Shown: piece after piece, positions 54,868 to 63,722 of the stretch | Layout: each line of letters starts with the position of its first letter | Position numbering within the stretch: the stretch's first letter is position 1 | NCBI GenBank assembly: GCA_900769615.1 | Contig: CAAGHH010000007.1 | Coordinates: 1-64,000, forward strand | DNA from: Selenomonadales bacterium | GTDB lineage: Bacteria; Bacillota; Negativicutes; Selenomonadales; Selenomonadaceae | Direction of reading: 5' to 3' | DNA length: 64,000 nt | Notes under the pieces: model-generated | Seen by the model: only the letters and a program-made list of their open reading frames with translations | Databases searched by the model: none | What the model was told of the DNA's origin: nothing | Made by a program: the position numbers and the translations under genes

Positions 54868-55248
54868 TTAGGCTTTTTTTTGTTCAGTATAAGGCGTAAT
54901 AAATTCATATTCATGACGTAAAGCGTTTAGTACTGTTTCTTGTCCCCGTGAATCAAGACTGCGGAATTTAGTTAAAAGCTCAGCTTCAAACGCTGTTTGG
55001 GGCTTAATATTATGATTAATAGCGGCACTTTCAAAGACCGGCAAGCCCAAAAGACTATCGGCACTTACCTGAAAGAATCTGGCTAAAGCGCAGATTTCAC
55101 TGTCTCTGGCGGGGCGGGAACCTTTTTCAATACGGTTTAAGACGCTTTGATGAATATGGATAGCATTAGCCAGTTCGCCTTGCTGAATATCGTGTTCAAT
55201 TCTAAGGTCATAAATGCGTTGACCAATACCATAGTTAATATTATCCAT
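54868..55248 (-). CDS. XRE-family helix-turn-helix regulator
   Basis: A 126-aa protein. HTH_3 domain (about 8-65): IGQRIYDLRIEHDIQQGELA, IHIHQSVLNRIEKGSRP, ICALARFFQVSADSLLGLP. A short C-terminal helical region (LTKFRSLDSRGQETVLNAL) may dimerise; SRGQETVLNAL-type tails are common in SinR/ImmR-like proteins. Divergent from the flagellin gene, with three near-identical palindromes in the intergenic region. Control of flagellin and of itself is the simplest inference. Confidence 0.9.
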   Translation of the reverse strand: MDNINYGIGQRIYDLRIEHDIQQGELANAIHIHQSVLNRIEKGSRPARDSEICALARFFQVSADSLLGLPVFESAAINHNIKPQTAFEAELLTKFRSLDSRGQETVLNALRHEYEFITPYTEQKKA

Positions 55249-55346
55249 ATCATCACCTTCTTAAAATAGTAAAAACTTATTTAGTAGTAATATTATAAAG
55301 CTGAGATGGTGGTATTTTAATTATTTTGCTGATATGTAAAATAAAA

Positions 55347-55375
55347 TCTTGACTTTGCTAAAATAGCAAACTATA
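55347..55375 (+). promoter_or_regulatory. Sigma-70 promoter toward flagellin
   Basis: TTGACT at 55347-55352, 17-bp spacer, TATAAT at 55370-55375. The spacer is filled by palindrome 1, so a bound regulator would block RNA polymerase directly. Leader about 200 nt. Confidence 0.78.
55352..55368. promoter_or_regulatory. Operator palindrome 1
   Basis: TTTGCTAAAATAGCAAA, with 6-bp arms TTTGCT/AGCAAA, sits exactly between -35 and -10 of the flagellin-directed promoter. Confidence 0.75.
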
Positions 55376-55390
55376 ATAATAACCAAAGGA

Positions 55391-55407
55391 AATTGCTGAA
55401 ATAGCAA
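55391..55407. promoter_or_regulatory. Operator palindrome 2
   Basis: ATTGCTGAAATAGCAAA, centred 39 bp after palindrome 1 and just downstream of the predicted transcription start. Confidence 0.72.
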
Positions 55408-55483
55408 AAAACAAACAGTCTGAGCAGTAAAAGAGCTCATTACTGCGAATACGTCTTTTGATGTGGTAAATACTGTTTATTTA

Positions 55484-55500
55484 TTTGCTAAAACAGCAAA
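55484..55500. promoter_or_regulatory. Operator palindrome 3
   Basis: TTTGCTAAAACAGCAAA, 93 bp after palindrome 2, within the transcribed leader. All three share the core TTGCT-N5-AGCAA. Confidence 0.72.
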
Positions 55501-55512
55501 ATCAATATTAAA

Positions 55513-55533
55513 GCATGGGCATGGATGTCCGTG
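55513..55533 (+). promoter_or_regulatory. Candidate CsrA-binding hairpin in the fliC leader
   Basis: CATGGGCA (55514-55521) pairs with TGTCCGTG (55526-55533), leaving loop TGGA. GGA in a hairpin loop, within CATGGATGT, fits the core CA-GGAUGU of the CsrA consensus. A second GGA lies in the Shine-Dalgarno AAGGAGG 37 nt on. This two-site layout mirrors the CsrA-controlled hag leader of Bacillus. Confidence 0.5.
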
Positions 55534-55582
55534 AGAAGATTTTATATGGTGCCGCCAGGCACAGTCAAGGAGGATTTTTATT

Positions 55583-57430
55583 ATGGCTATGGTTGTAAAA
55601 AACAATATGTCGGCTATCACGACACTTAACACTTTGAACAAAAACTCCAGCGCGCTCTCCAAGAGCCTGCAGAAAGTATCATCAGGCATGAAAATCAATA
55701 GTGCTGCTGACGATGCATCTGGTTATGCCATCTCCGAGCGTATGCGCGTTCAGATCCGCAGCCTCGATCAGGCTAATCAGAATACGCAGAACGGCAACAG
55801 CATGATGAAGGTCGCTGAAGGTGCTGTAAGCTCCACGGTTGATATTCTGAAAACTTTAAAGGAAAAAGCTATCAACGCTGCCAACGACAGCAATACTGAT
55901 GCTGACCGTCAGACGATTCAGAAAGAACTCGACCAGTCAATTGACCAGATTAATGATAATGCCAATGTAACTTTCAATGGTAAATATCTGGTTGATGGCT
56001 CCAAAAATAGTCAGGGTGAGGCAACGTTTACAACTTTGACCAACCAAAGCTTGTCTACGGATACAGATGCCACTACTGACCTTACTAAGTTGAAAGCTCG
56101 TAATGGTGACAGCTTGGAAATCGTTGATACTGACTCAATTACGGTTTCCTATGTACAGGCAGGCAAGACTTATAGCACGACGTTTAGTGCAAAAGGTGCC
56201 AAGGTACAGGATATTTTCAATAACGCTGAGAATATTGATGACAGTAGCAAGATTTTTGCTGATTTAACTAATGAAAGTGTTTTAAAATCTGCTGGTGTGG
56301 GTGCTATTGCAACTGCACAGAAAACTATGGAAGATGCAGATACAGCTGTTTATGGTGCAGATGTAGCAGCTGCTATTAAAAATGGGACTATGGATTATCC
56401 GCCTAAGTTTACCACTACAACTGCTGATGCAGGTAATTTTATTGATAAAACGGGTGTTCAAGTAGCTATTGATGGTACAGCTAAAAAAGCTTTAGACACT
56501 TTAGCTGATGCTAGCGTAGCAACAGCTATTGCTACTTATAATAAAACTGCTAAAGCAGGAGAAGAAATTGATGTTAGCAAGTTAAAAGATTATATGACTT
56601 TTGACTACACTACGCCAGGTAATAGTACGGTTACTGCTAACAATGATGCAGCTAAAATGGAAGCGTTAAAAGTTTTGGCTCAGGATCCAAATTCGGGTAA
56701 GCTCGTAGCTCAGACAGGTAATAAGGCCGGTCTTGCAATTACTGCGTATAATACATATAACAACGATAGAATAGCATCAAGTAATGCTCATACGGCAGTT
56801 GTTTCCAGCGCAACGGTAGGTATCGACGCTGCTGGTGATAAGGTTGATACAGCTTCCGGTGAGAAAGGTATCAGCATTACGGCTAATACGGCTGGTATTG
56901 GCGGTCAGATTTCTGGTCTCAACATCAGTGTCCGCGATTCCAAAGGCAATGTCAAGAAATCTGCTAATGCCGCACTTGATGCTTTTGGTGAAACGATTCG
57001 TGCTCAGAACAAATCGGCTGATAATGCACTTACCTTCCAGGTAGGTTCCAATGCTAACCAGTCGATCAAGGTTGGTCTTACGGATATGCGCGCTGAAGCT
57101 CTTGGTCTTAAAGGCGCTGATGGCACTACGCTTAACATCTCTACGCAGACTAAAGCTAATGCTGCTGTTAACGTACTTGACAATGCTTTGCAGAAGGCTC
57201 TTGACCAGCAGACGACGCTTGGTTCCGTTCAGAGCCGCTTAGAATACACGAGCAGCAACCTTACTACTTCCAGCACGAATGTTCAGTCCGCTGAATCCAC
57301 TATTCGTGATGCTGATATGGCTAAGGAAATGACTGAATACACGAAGAACAATGTTCTCATGCAGGCAGCTCAGAGTATGCTCGCACAGGCTAACCAGAGC
57401 AGCAGCTCGGTTCTCAGCCTCTTACAGTAA
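55583..57430 (+). CDS. fliC: Flagellin
   Basis: A 615-aa filament subunit; ATG 55583 after AAGGAGG. The conserved N-terminal D0/D1 region (SAITTLNTLNKNSSALSKSL, SGMKINSAADDASGYAISER, NQNTQNGNSMMKVAEGAVSS) and C-terminal D1/D0 (LGSVQSRLEYTSSNLTTSST, ESTIRDADMAKEMTEYTKNN, ending QSSSSVLSLLQ) flank a variable centre (about 150-420). The centre is more AT-rich and uses different codons than the two ends, suggesting a recombined surface domain. Export signal is the N-terminus itself (type III flagellar export). Other flagellar genes are not in the window. Confidence 0.96.
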   Translation: MAMVVKNNMSAITTLNTLNKNSSALSKSLQKVSSGMKINSAADDASGYAISERMRVQIRSLDQANQNTQNGNSMMKVAEGAVSSTVDILKTLKEKAINAANDSNTDADRQTIQKELDQSIDQINDNANVTFNGKYLVDGSKNSQGEATFTTLTNQSLSTDTDATTDLTKLKARNGDSLEIVDTDSITVSYVQAGKTYSTTFSAKGAKVQDIFNNAENIDDSSKIFADLTNESVLKSAGVGAIATAQKTMEDADTAVYGADVAAAIKNGTMDYPPKFTTTTADAGNFIDKTGVQVAIDGTAKKALDTLADASVATAIATYNKTAKAGEEIDVSKLKDYMTFDYTTPGNSTVTANNDAAKMEALKVLAQDPNSGKLVAQTGNKAGLAITAYNTYNNDRIASSNAHTAVVSSATVGIDAAGDKVDTASGEKGISITANTAGIGGQISGLNISVRDSKGNVKKSANAALDAFGETIRAQNKSADNALTFQVGSNANQSIKVGLTDMRAEALGLKGADGTTLNISTQTKANAAVNVLDNALQKALDQQTTLGSVQSRLEYTSSNLTTSSTNVQSAESTIRDADMAKEMTEYTKNNVLMQAAQSMLAQANQSSSSVLSLLQ

Positions 57431-57457
57431 TACTCATATAACTAAATTTTTGGTAAT

Positions 57458-57498
57458 AAACAATCGCGCGAGCTAGACGCGCTAGATTGTTTGTTATA
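57458..57498 (+). terminator. Terminator after flagellin
   Basis: AAACAATC-GCGCG...CGCGC-TA-GATTGTTT hairpin with a 2-nt bulge. Modest T content downstream. Confidence 0.65.
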
Positions 57499-57564
57499 TA
57501 CTACCATTACCATCCCCACGCTTATGCCGAAGCGTGGGGACTTTTAATATCTAAAATTATATTG

Positions 57565-57791
57565 CACCAGCAATGCTTCCCCCTTTTAGGGGGAAGTGGT
57601 CTGATAGGACCAATAGGGGTTAGTGGGAAATTGGTCCATCATGACCGTGCACCAGCAATGCTTCCCCCTTTTAGGTGGAAGTGGTCCGATAGTACCGATA
57701 GGGGTTAATAGGAAATTGGTTCATCATGACAGTGCACCAGCAATGCTTCCCCCTTCTAGGGGGAAGTGGTCCGTCAGGACCGATAGGGGTA
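57565..57791. repeat. Three tandem 85-bp hairpin repeats
   Basis: Copies begin at 57565, 57650 and 57735, an exact 85-bp period. Each unit of about 58 bp starts CACCAGCAATGCTTCCCCC and contains a stem CTTCCCCC/GGGGGAAG followed by a second stem GGTCC-GATA-GGACC, ending ATAGGGGTTA. The units are joined by a 27-bp linker (GAAATTGGTCCATCATGAC). The first and third copies are nearly perfect; the second has compensation-breaking changes (GGTGGAAG, AGTACC). Confidence 0.88.
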
Positions 57792-57944
57792 TATATAAAA
57801 TTAAGTAAAAAGAAGAATGAATGTTACAAACTAGTGCAAAGCCCCTTCCGCCCTTACAGGGCACCTTCCCCGCAAGCGGTGACGGCATATTTATAGCACC
57901 TGCCAAGCTTCCACTTTTATGGGGATTGGTCCATCATGACCGTG
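57792..57944. other. Spacer with a divergent repeat between copies 3 and 4
   Basis: No gene. It contains another repeat-like piece, CCTTCCGCCCTTACAGGGC then CCTTCCCCGCAAGCGGTGAC (57844-57887), of a REP-like style different from the 85-bp unit, and then a partial linker (57926-57944) leading into copy 4. Confidence 0.6.
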
Positions 57945-58002
57945 CACCAGCAATGCTTCCCCCTTCTAGGGGGAAGTGGTCCGATAGGACCGATAGGGGT
58001 TA
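57945..58002. repeat. Fourth copy of the hairpin repeat
   Basis: A complete unit CACCAGCAATGCTTCCCCC to ATAGGGGTTA with both stems intact (CTTCCCCC/GGGGGAAG and GGTCC/GGACC), separated from the tandem three by 153 bp. Confidence 0.88.
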
Positions 58003-58156
58003 AAAGAGACATCGATATAAGGGGAAAGCATTGCGCTATAACCTTTGGCTATGGTAAAATAAAAAGTATTGAATAAATAACAATGAGCTCAAATAGATAA
58101 TATAAAATGAGCCTGATGAACAGAACTGAAAAAATAAAATGTATGGGGGATTAGCG

Positions 58157-59065
58157 ATGGAGTTTCGACAACTGGAGTATTTTTGTACCATCAGTGAACT
58201 AAAAAACTTTACGCGGACGGCAGAAGCCTTGCATGTTTCACAGCCATCAGTTACCAAGGCTATCAAGGCTTTGGAGGCAGAGCTGGGGTTTAAGTTAATA
58301 GATCGCAGTCAAAAGCATGTCAATCTAACTGCTGAGGGACGGGCTTTTTCGTTGCATGCTAAGCGTATTATGCAGGATATGGCAATGGCGCTTAAGGATA
58401 TGGAACGTTTTTCCGGCAATGCGCGCGGGACTATTCATTTTGGCATACCGCCAATGGTGGAAGCTTATTTGTTCCCTGATTTGTTTACCAAATTTCAACA
58501 GGCATTTCCCGATATTATATTAGATGTGCAAGAATACAGTGATTCCGAGGAAGTTATCAAAAAGGCTGATTTAGGCGAACTTGATTTTGGCATCGTGCTA
58601 GGCGGTTCACATTATCCTGCGGCTAATGAACTTTTGATAATGAAAGATAATATGAGTGCGTGCTTGCCAATAGGACATCCCCTGACGCGAAAAAATGAGC
58701 TTCGGTTTAAGGATTTGATGTTGGAAAAATTTATTATTCAGCAGCCGCATACTTTTCAATACAAAGAGATTTTTCAGCGCAGCAGTGAGGCAGGCTTCGT
58801 TCCGGAGGTCAGGCTGTGCACCTCGCAAATAAAGACGATAAAACAGCTGGTAGCTAATGGCATGGGGGTATCAGTACTGCCGGATTTTGTTACTGGTCAC
58901 GATGATAATATTGTAAGGCGTCCGCTAATGCCGGCGGTTTCAGTTTGGGTTTCACTTTATTGGACTAACGGCAAGTCGCTTTCAGTGGTGGATAATCAGT
59001 TTAGGGATTTTATCAGAGATTATATTGATTCAACGGATTTCAAAAAGTGTTTTAACCAAGGGTGA
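58157..59065 (+). CDS. LysR-family transcriptional regulator
   Basis: A 302-aa protein; ATG 58157 after GGGGGA. N-terminal winged helix: MEFRQLEYFCTISELKNFTR, HVSQPSVTKAIKALEAELGF, DRSQKHVNLTAEG. Effector domain (about 90-295) with GTIHFGIPPMVEAYLFPDLF and NGMGVSVLPDF. A complete LysR, unlike the one at 3419. Its target is not evident: upstream is the repeat region and downstream is smc in the same direction. Confidence 0.93.
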   Translation: MEFRQLEYFCTISELKNFTRTAEALHVSQPSVTKAIKALEAELGFKLIDRSQKHVNLTAEGRAFSLHAKRIMQDMAMALKDMERFSGNARGTIHFGIPPMVEAYLFPDLFTKFQQAFPDIILDVQEYSDSEEVIKKADLGELDFGIVLGGSHYPAANELLIMKDNMSACLPIGHPLTRKNELRFKDLMLEKFIIQQPHTFQYKEIFQRSSEAGFVPEVRLCTSQIKTIKQLVANGMGVSVLPDFVTGHDDNIVRRPLMPAVSVWVSLYWTNGKSLSVVDNQFRDFIRDYIDSTDFKKCFNQG

Positions 59066-59081
59066 CAGGCAGGTGAAATGA

Positions 59082-62000
59082 GTGCAATTAAAAAGGCTCG
59101 AAGCTTATGGCTTTAAGTCATTTGCGGATAAAATAGCGATAGATTTTGATCAGGGGATAACAGCGATAGTCGGACCTAACGGCAGTGGCAAGAGTAATAT
59201 AACGGATGCTATCCGCTGGGTATTAGGCGAGCAGAATATACGCAATCTCAGGGGCACCAAGGCCGAAGATATTATATTTGCTGGTTCTGATGGCCGGCGG
59301 GCTTTAGGCATAGCCGAGGTATCGCTGTACTTTGACAACGATGGCACGCTGCCACTTGATTTTCGGGAAGTAGTCATTACTCGCAGGCTGTATCGGAGTG
59401 GCGAGAGTGAGTTTTATATCAATAAAGCCCGCTGCCGGTTAAAGGATATCTACAATCTGTTTGCCGACACTGGTATCGGTCATGATGGTATGAGCATAAT
59501 CGGACAGAACAGGATAGATGCTATCTTGAACAGCCGTCCCGAGGAACGGCGGGCGTTTTTTGAAGAAACTGCTGGTATTACCAAATATCGTAACCGCAAG
59601 CGTGAGTCCGTGCGCAAGCTGACTGATACGGAAAATAATCTTGTAAGAGTGCAGGATATAATTCATGAAATTGAAAAACAATTAGAGCCGTTAGCCCGTC
59701 ATGCTGAAAAAACGCGGTTTTACAATGCGCTTAACGCTGAATATAAAAAATGCCAGCTTACCAAGCTGGCGTATGCTTACACCAGTGAAAGTGAACGCAA
59801 GGCAGTAAACGATGAGCATTTACAGCAGGAACGTGACAATATGCTGGCAGCTGATACGAAAGTTAAAGCGATGGCGGCGCAAAAAGAGCAGTTAGGTAAA
59901 ACTGTCGTGGATTTAGAAAGGGTGTTGCAGTCACAGGCTGATAAAAATGAAGCTGTGCGGAAAAAAATGGAAGCAGCGGCACAGGAAATGGCAACGCTTA
60001 AGGAACGGCAGGAGCATAGTTTAAAAACCAAGACCAAACTTTTTAGTCAGCGAGAACAGCTTAATCATGAATTGGCGCAGGCTGTAAGTGATATTGCGTT
60101 AAAAACAGCTGAGGTCAAGAAGCAGCAAGAGGATTTGAATTTAGCAGATAGCCTTTTACAGCAAGAAAAAAATAAGGCGACGGATTTAGCGCAAAAAGTT
60201 TTACAGCAAAAAAGTGCTGTAAAGAAGTTAACCCAGCAAAAAGAAGCAGCGCAAGCAGCTGTAAATGATAAATCGCAGGCCTTAATCGTAATAGAGCGTG
60301 ATTTGACTAATGGCAGTGATAGTCAAGCGAGCCGAAAGCTGGCTATAGCCAATGCCAAAGCTAAAAAGGACCAATTGGCAAAGGCTGAAGCAGTGCTGGC
60401 TGGACGGCTTAACGAGGCCTTAAAAACAGCAGCTGATTTAAAAGCTTTGCAGCAGCAGACAAAAAAACAGCTGCAACAGGCAGAAGTTAATTGGCAGCAA
60501 TTAGTTAGCAAGCTTCAGCAGGCTAAGCAGCAATATCAAAATACCCAAAATCAGTTAAAAATATTAAAGCAGCTGCAAGCTGATTATGAAGGCTTTGGTA
60601 AAGCGACTAAAGCTGTCTTGCAAAAAAAGGCGGCTTGGCGCCAAAAAGTTGCAGGCGCAGTCGCTGAGATTATTACCGTAAAAGCTGAGTATGTGACGGC
60701 AATCGAGATAGCGCTTGGCGGTAATATGCAAAATATCGTTACGACCGATACTAGCGCCGCCAAAGAAGCTATTAGCTTTTTAAAGCAGGAGCGCCGTGGC
60801 AGGGTAACATTTTTACCATTAGATACACTAAAGGTAAAAAGACCTAAAAGTGATGATTGTCTGGCTGAAAGCGGCGCTGTTGGCTGGGCCAATACGCTTG
60901 TTACAACGAAGCCGGAATATCAAAAGGTAGCTGATTTTTTATTAGCTCGCATACTAGTGGCTGATACTTTGGATAATGCATTGGTCATTGCTAAAAAATA
61001 TGATTATAGCCTGCGGATAGTAACGCTGGCTGGTGAATATTTAAGTCCGGGCGGTTCTATTGCTGGTGGCAGCAGTAAACATCAGGAAACAGGATTTTTA
61101 AATCGTCGCAGCGAAATAGCTAAATTGGAAGCTCGCAGTTTAAATGAAGAACAATTGGCAGCTGAATTGCGTGAGGCTTGCAACGGCAAGCAAAATGAGA
61201 TTGAACAGCAAAAAGCGGCAGCGGACAAATTGCTCGATGAGCTGCAAAATGCCAATATTCATTTGGCTGAGTTAAAGACCAGCAGGGCTAAAATTACGGA
61301 AAACCAACAGGAGCAGGAAAATATTTTGCAAAGCCTGTTAGCTGAAAATGAACGGCTTGAGGCTTCATTTGCGCAAATGCAGCAGCGAAAGGTTTTAGCC
61401 AGCCGTTCTGTTGCGAAAGCTAAGGCGTCACTAAAAAACGCTGAACAGGAATTAAGTGATGGCAATTTGGCGTTAGATGATTTGTTGCAGGACGCTGATG
61501 ATTTAGCTAAATTTATTCAGGATCGTGAATTAAAGCGGGCGGTGCTTGAGCAAAAGGCCGTGCGCAGTCAGGAATATTTAAAACTGAAATTGCAAGAAAA
61601 ATCCCGGCAGGAAGCAGTGCTTATGGCAAGTGAAGCTGAAGAAAAAGACCTTCAGCGGGCGTTAAAAGACGGTGAGGAAAAGCTTTTAGCCTTGACTAAG
61701 CAAAGTGAAAGCTTAGAAACGGCTTATGCTGATGGCAAGGAAGCTTATGATGAAATTTATACTAAAAGAATGCAGACCCTTACTGAAACGCAGGCTGTAG
61801 ACAAAAAGGCGCAAAGCTTAATGCATAAGCTCAATCAAATCCGTGAACGAGTGCATAAATTAGAGCTTGCTGATAGCAAGCTCACGGGAGCACTCAATGA
61901 TTTACAAGAAAAGATTTTGGCAGATTTCGGATTGACGCCAGCTAGAGCTAAAGAGGAAGCTATGGATTTAGCGGTGGCGGATTTGCGTAAAAAAATGCAG

Positions 62001-62627
62001 CAATTAGCGCAAAAGATAAAGGCTTTAGGACCAGTAAACCCCAATGCTTTGCTGGAGTATGATGAACTCAATAAGCGCTATCAATTTATGCAAAAGCAGG
62101 CTAAGGATTTAGTTGAAGCCAAGAGTAATTTGGAAAAAATCTTAGCCGATATGGATATGGCGATGACTAAACAATTTAAGGATGCCTTTGCTAAAATTCA
62201 GGAATATTTTGCGGCAATTTTCGTGCGGCTGTTTGGTGGCGGCAAGGCAGAATTAAAGCTGCTTGATGAAAAAGATGTTTTAAATACAGGAGTAGATATT
62301 TTAATTACGCTGCCACAGAAAAAACAGCAGAATCTGGCAGCACTCTCAGGTGGTGAACGCTCACTTACGGTTATTGCGCTGCTATTTGCCTTTTTAAAGT
62401 ACCGGCCGTCGCCATTTTCGGTGCTCGATGAAATTGATGCGGCGCTTGATGAAGCTAATGTAGTCAGGTTTGGGTCATTTTTAAAGGAATTTGCGGGCAA
62501 AACGCAATTTATCGTAGTTACGCATCGCAAAGGCACAATGGAAGCAGTTGATACGATGTATGGAGTAACAATTGAAGCGGCTGGTGTTTCCAAAATACTT
62601 TCGGTCAAAATTAATGATGTAAAATAA
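59082..62627 (+). CDS. smc: Chromosome partition protein Smc
   Basis: An 1181-aa condensin ATPase; GTG start with AGGTGA, giving the canonical MQLKRLEAYGFKSFADK. N-terminal Walker A GPNGSGKSNITDAIRW, the first long coiled coil (about 170-500), hinge (about 520-650; EIALGGNMQNIV and GGSIAGGS), the return coiled coil, and a C-terminal head with signature ALSGGERSLTVIALLFA and Walker B PFSVLDEIDAALDEANV. Full length. It is followed by ftsY, the usual Firmicute pair. Confidence 0.97.
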   Translation: MQLKRLEAYGFKSFADKIAIDFDQGITAIVGPNGSGKSNITDAIRWVLGEQNIRNLRGTKAEDIIFAGSDGRRALGIAEVSLYFDNDGTLPLDFREVVITRRLYRSGESEFYINKARCRLKDIYNLFADTGIGHDGMSIIGQNRIDAILNSRPEERRAFFEETAGITKYRNRKRESVRKLTDTENNLVRVQDIIHEIEKQLEPLARHAEKTRFYNALNAEYKKCQLTKLAYAYTSESERKAVNDEHLQQERDNMLAADTKVKAMAAQKEQLGKTVVDLERVLQSQADKNEAVRKKMEAAAQEMATLKERQEHSLKTKTKLFSQREQLNHELAQAVSDIALKTAEVKKQQEDLNLADSLLQQEKNKATDLAQKVLQQKSAVKKLTQQKEAAQAAVNDKSQALIVIERDLTNGSDSQASRKLAIANAKAKKDQLAKAEAVLAGRLNEALKTAADLKALQQQTKKQLQQAEVNWQQLVSKLQQAKQQYQNTQNQLKILKQLQADYEGFGKATKAVLQKKAAWRQKVAGAVAEIITVKAEYVTAIEIALGGNMQNIVTTDTSAAKEAISFLKQERRGRVTFLPLDTLKVKRPKSDDCLAESGAVGWANTLVTTKPEYQKVADFLLARILVADTLDNALVIAKKYDYSLRIVTLAGEYLSPGGSIAGGSSKHQETGFLNRRSEIAKLEARSLNEEQLAAELREACNGKQNEIEQQKAAADKLLDELQNANIHLAELKTSRAKITENQQEQENILQSLLAENERLEASFAQMQQRKVLASRSVAKAKASLKNAEQELSDGNLALDDLLQDADDLAKFIQDRELKRAVLEQKAVRSQEYLKLKLQEKSRQEAVLMASEAEEKDLQRALKDGEEKLLALTKQSESLETAYADGKEAYDEIYTKRMQTLTETQAVDKKAQSLMHKLNQIRERVHKLELADSKLTGALNDLQEKILADFGLTPARAKEEAMDLAVADLRKKMQQLAQKIKALGPVNPNALLEYDELNKRYQFMQKQAKDLVEAKSNLEKILADMDMAMTKQFKDAFAKIQEYFAAIFVRLFGGGKAELKLLDEKDVLNTGVDILITLPQKKQQNLAALSGGERSLTVIALLFAFLKYRPSPFSVLDEIDAALDEANVVRFGSFLKEFAGKTQFIVVTHRKGTMEAVDTMYGVTIEAAGVSKILSVKINDVK

Positions 62628-62651
62628 TATATTTTTTAAGGAGCCAAACAA

Positions 62652-63566
62652 ATGGGATTTTTTGACAAACTAAAAAAAGGTTTAAATAAAACTAGAGAAA
62701 ATTTGACTAATAAAATCGAAAAACTCGTTATCGGTTATGCCGATATTGATGAAGATTTTCTCGATGAACTCGAAGAAACGCTGATTATGGCTGATGTCGG
62801 CGTAAAGACGACTGATAAGCTGATGACAGCGGTGCGCAAAGGTATCAAGAAAAAGGAAATTAATTCGCCTGAGGATCTAAAACCGTTTTTACAAAAAGAA
62901 ATTGCAGCTATCTTGAGCATCGGTGAAGATACGACAAAGGAAGCCAGCGATGGACTAACCGTGCTTTTGGTAATTGGCGTTAATGGTGCGGGCAAGACGA
63001 CGACCATCGGCAAGCTGAGTGCTTATTATAAAGCGCAAGGAAAATCGGTAATGCTAGCGGCTGCTGATACCTTCCGCGCCGCAGCTATTGATCAGCTCGA
63101 GGTATGGGGGAATCGCACGGGAGCGCAGGTTATAAAACATGAAGAAGGATCAGATCCGGCAGCAGTCGTCTTTGATGCGGTAAAAGCAGCCAAGGCTAGA
63201 AAAATGGACGTACTAATTATTGATACTGCTGGCAGATTGCAAACAAAATCCAATCTCATGAATGAGCTTGAAAAAATCAATCGGGTAATAGGCAGAGAAA
63301 TCCCTGGTGCTCCGCATGAAACTCTCTTGGTACTAGACGCAACGACAGGGCAAAATGCGATAAGTCAGGCTGAATTATTTACAAAAGCTGCGCCTATATC
63401 TGGGGTAGTATTAACTAAACTTGATGGAACCGCCAAGGGCGGTGTCGTCATCGGCATCAAGAGCCAGCTGGCAATGCCAGTAAAATGGATTGGCGTAGGT
63501 GAAGGGGTTGAAGATTTACGGCCATTTAACCCTGATGACTTTGCTAAAGCGCTTTTTAATGAATAA
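62652..63566 (+). CDS. ftsY: Signal recognition particle receptor FtsY
   Basis: A 304-aa SRP GTPase docking ribosome-SRP complexes at the membrane. N-terminal amphipathic/basic start MGFFDKLKKGLNKTRENL, N domain helices, then NG GTPase: G1 GVNGAGKTTTIGKL, ADTFRAAAIDQLEVW, G3 DTAGRLQTKSNLM, G4 TKLDGTAKGG, and closing GEGVEDLRPFNP. No long acidic A domain, as in other Firmicutes. Confidence 0.97.
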   Translation: MGFFDKLKKGLNKTRENLTNKIEKLVIGYADIDEDFLDELEETLIMADVGVKTTDKLMTAVRKGIKKKEINSPEDLKPFLQKEIAAILSIGEDTTKEASDGLTVLLVIGVNGAGKTTTIGKLSAYYKAQGKSVMLAAADTFRAAAIDQLEVWGNRTGAQVIKHEEGSDPAAVVFDAVKAAKARKMDVLIIDTAGRLQTKSNLMNELEKINRVIGREIPGAPHETLLVLDATTGQNAISQAELFTKAAPISGVVLTKLDGTAKGGVVIGIKSQLAMPVKWIGVGEGVEDLRPFNPDDFAKALFNE

Positions 63567-63576
63567 GGTAAAATAT

Positions 63577-63622
63577 TTTAAGACAGGCAATATTTTTCAT
63601 GGAAATAATAGCCTGTCTTAAA
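63577..63622 (+). terminator. Hairpin after ftsY
   Basis: Arms TTTAAGACAGGC/GCCTGTCTTAAA with a 22-nt loop; only a weak T-tract follows. Confidence 0.65.
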
Positions 63623-63722
63623 TAAATTTTAATGTATATTTGGCACAATAGAGCGCATAATAATTAGGGCTTAATATGACCTGTAAGCCATTGGTATATG
63701 GTCATGCGAGGAGGAAAGTTAG

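Larger units (their letters stand above)
55249..55582. other. Divergent xre-fliC regulatory region
   Basis: 334 nt without a gene. It holds one clear plus-strand promoter, three 17-bp palindromes, a degenerate copy near 55264 (TTAAAATAGTAAA), a CsrA-like hairpin, a second hairpin GTGCC/GGCAC (about 55548-55562), and the fliC ribosome-binding site AAGGAGG (55567-55573). I found no convincing sigma-28 promoter. Confidence 0.75.

Noticed and set aside
57565..58002. CRISPR array
   Set aside because: Units are long hairpin repeats with identical linkers instead of unique spacers, and no cas genes are nearby.
57487..58003. Several 60-73-codon ORFs in the repeat region on both strands
   Set aside because: They translate the 85-bp repeats, lack ribosome-binding sites and overlap one another.
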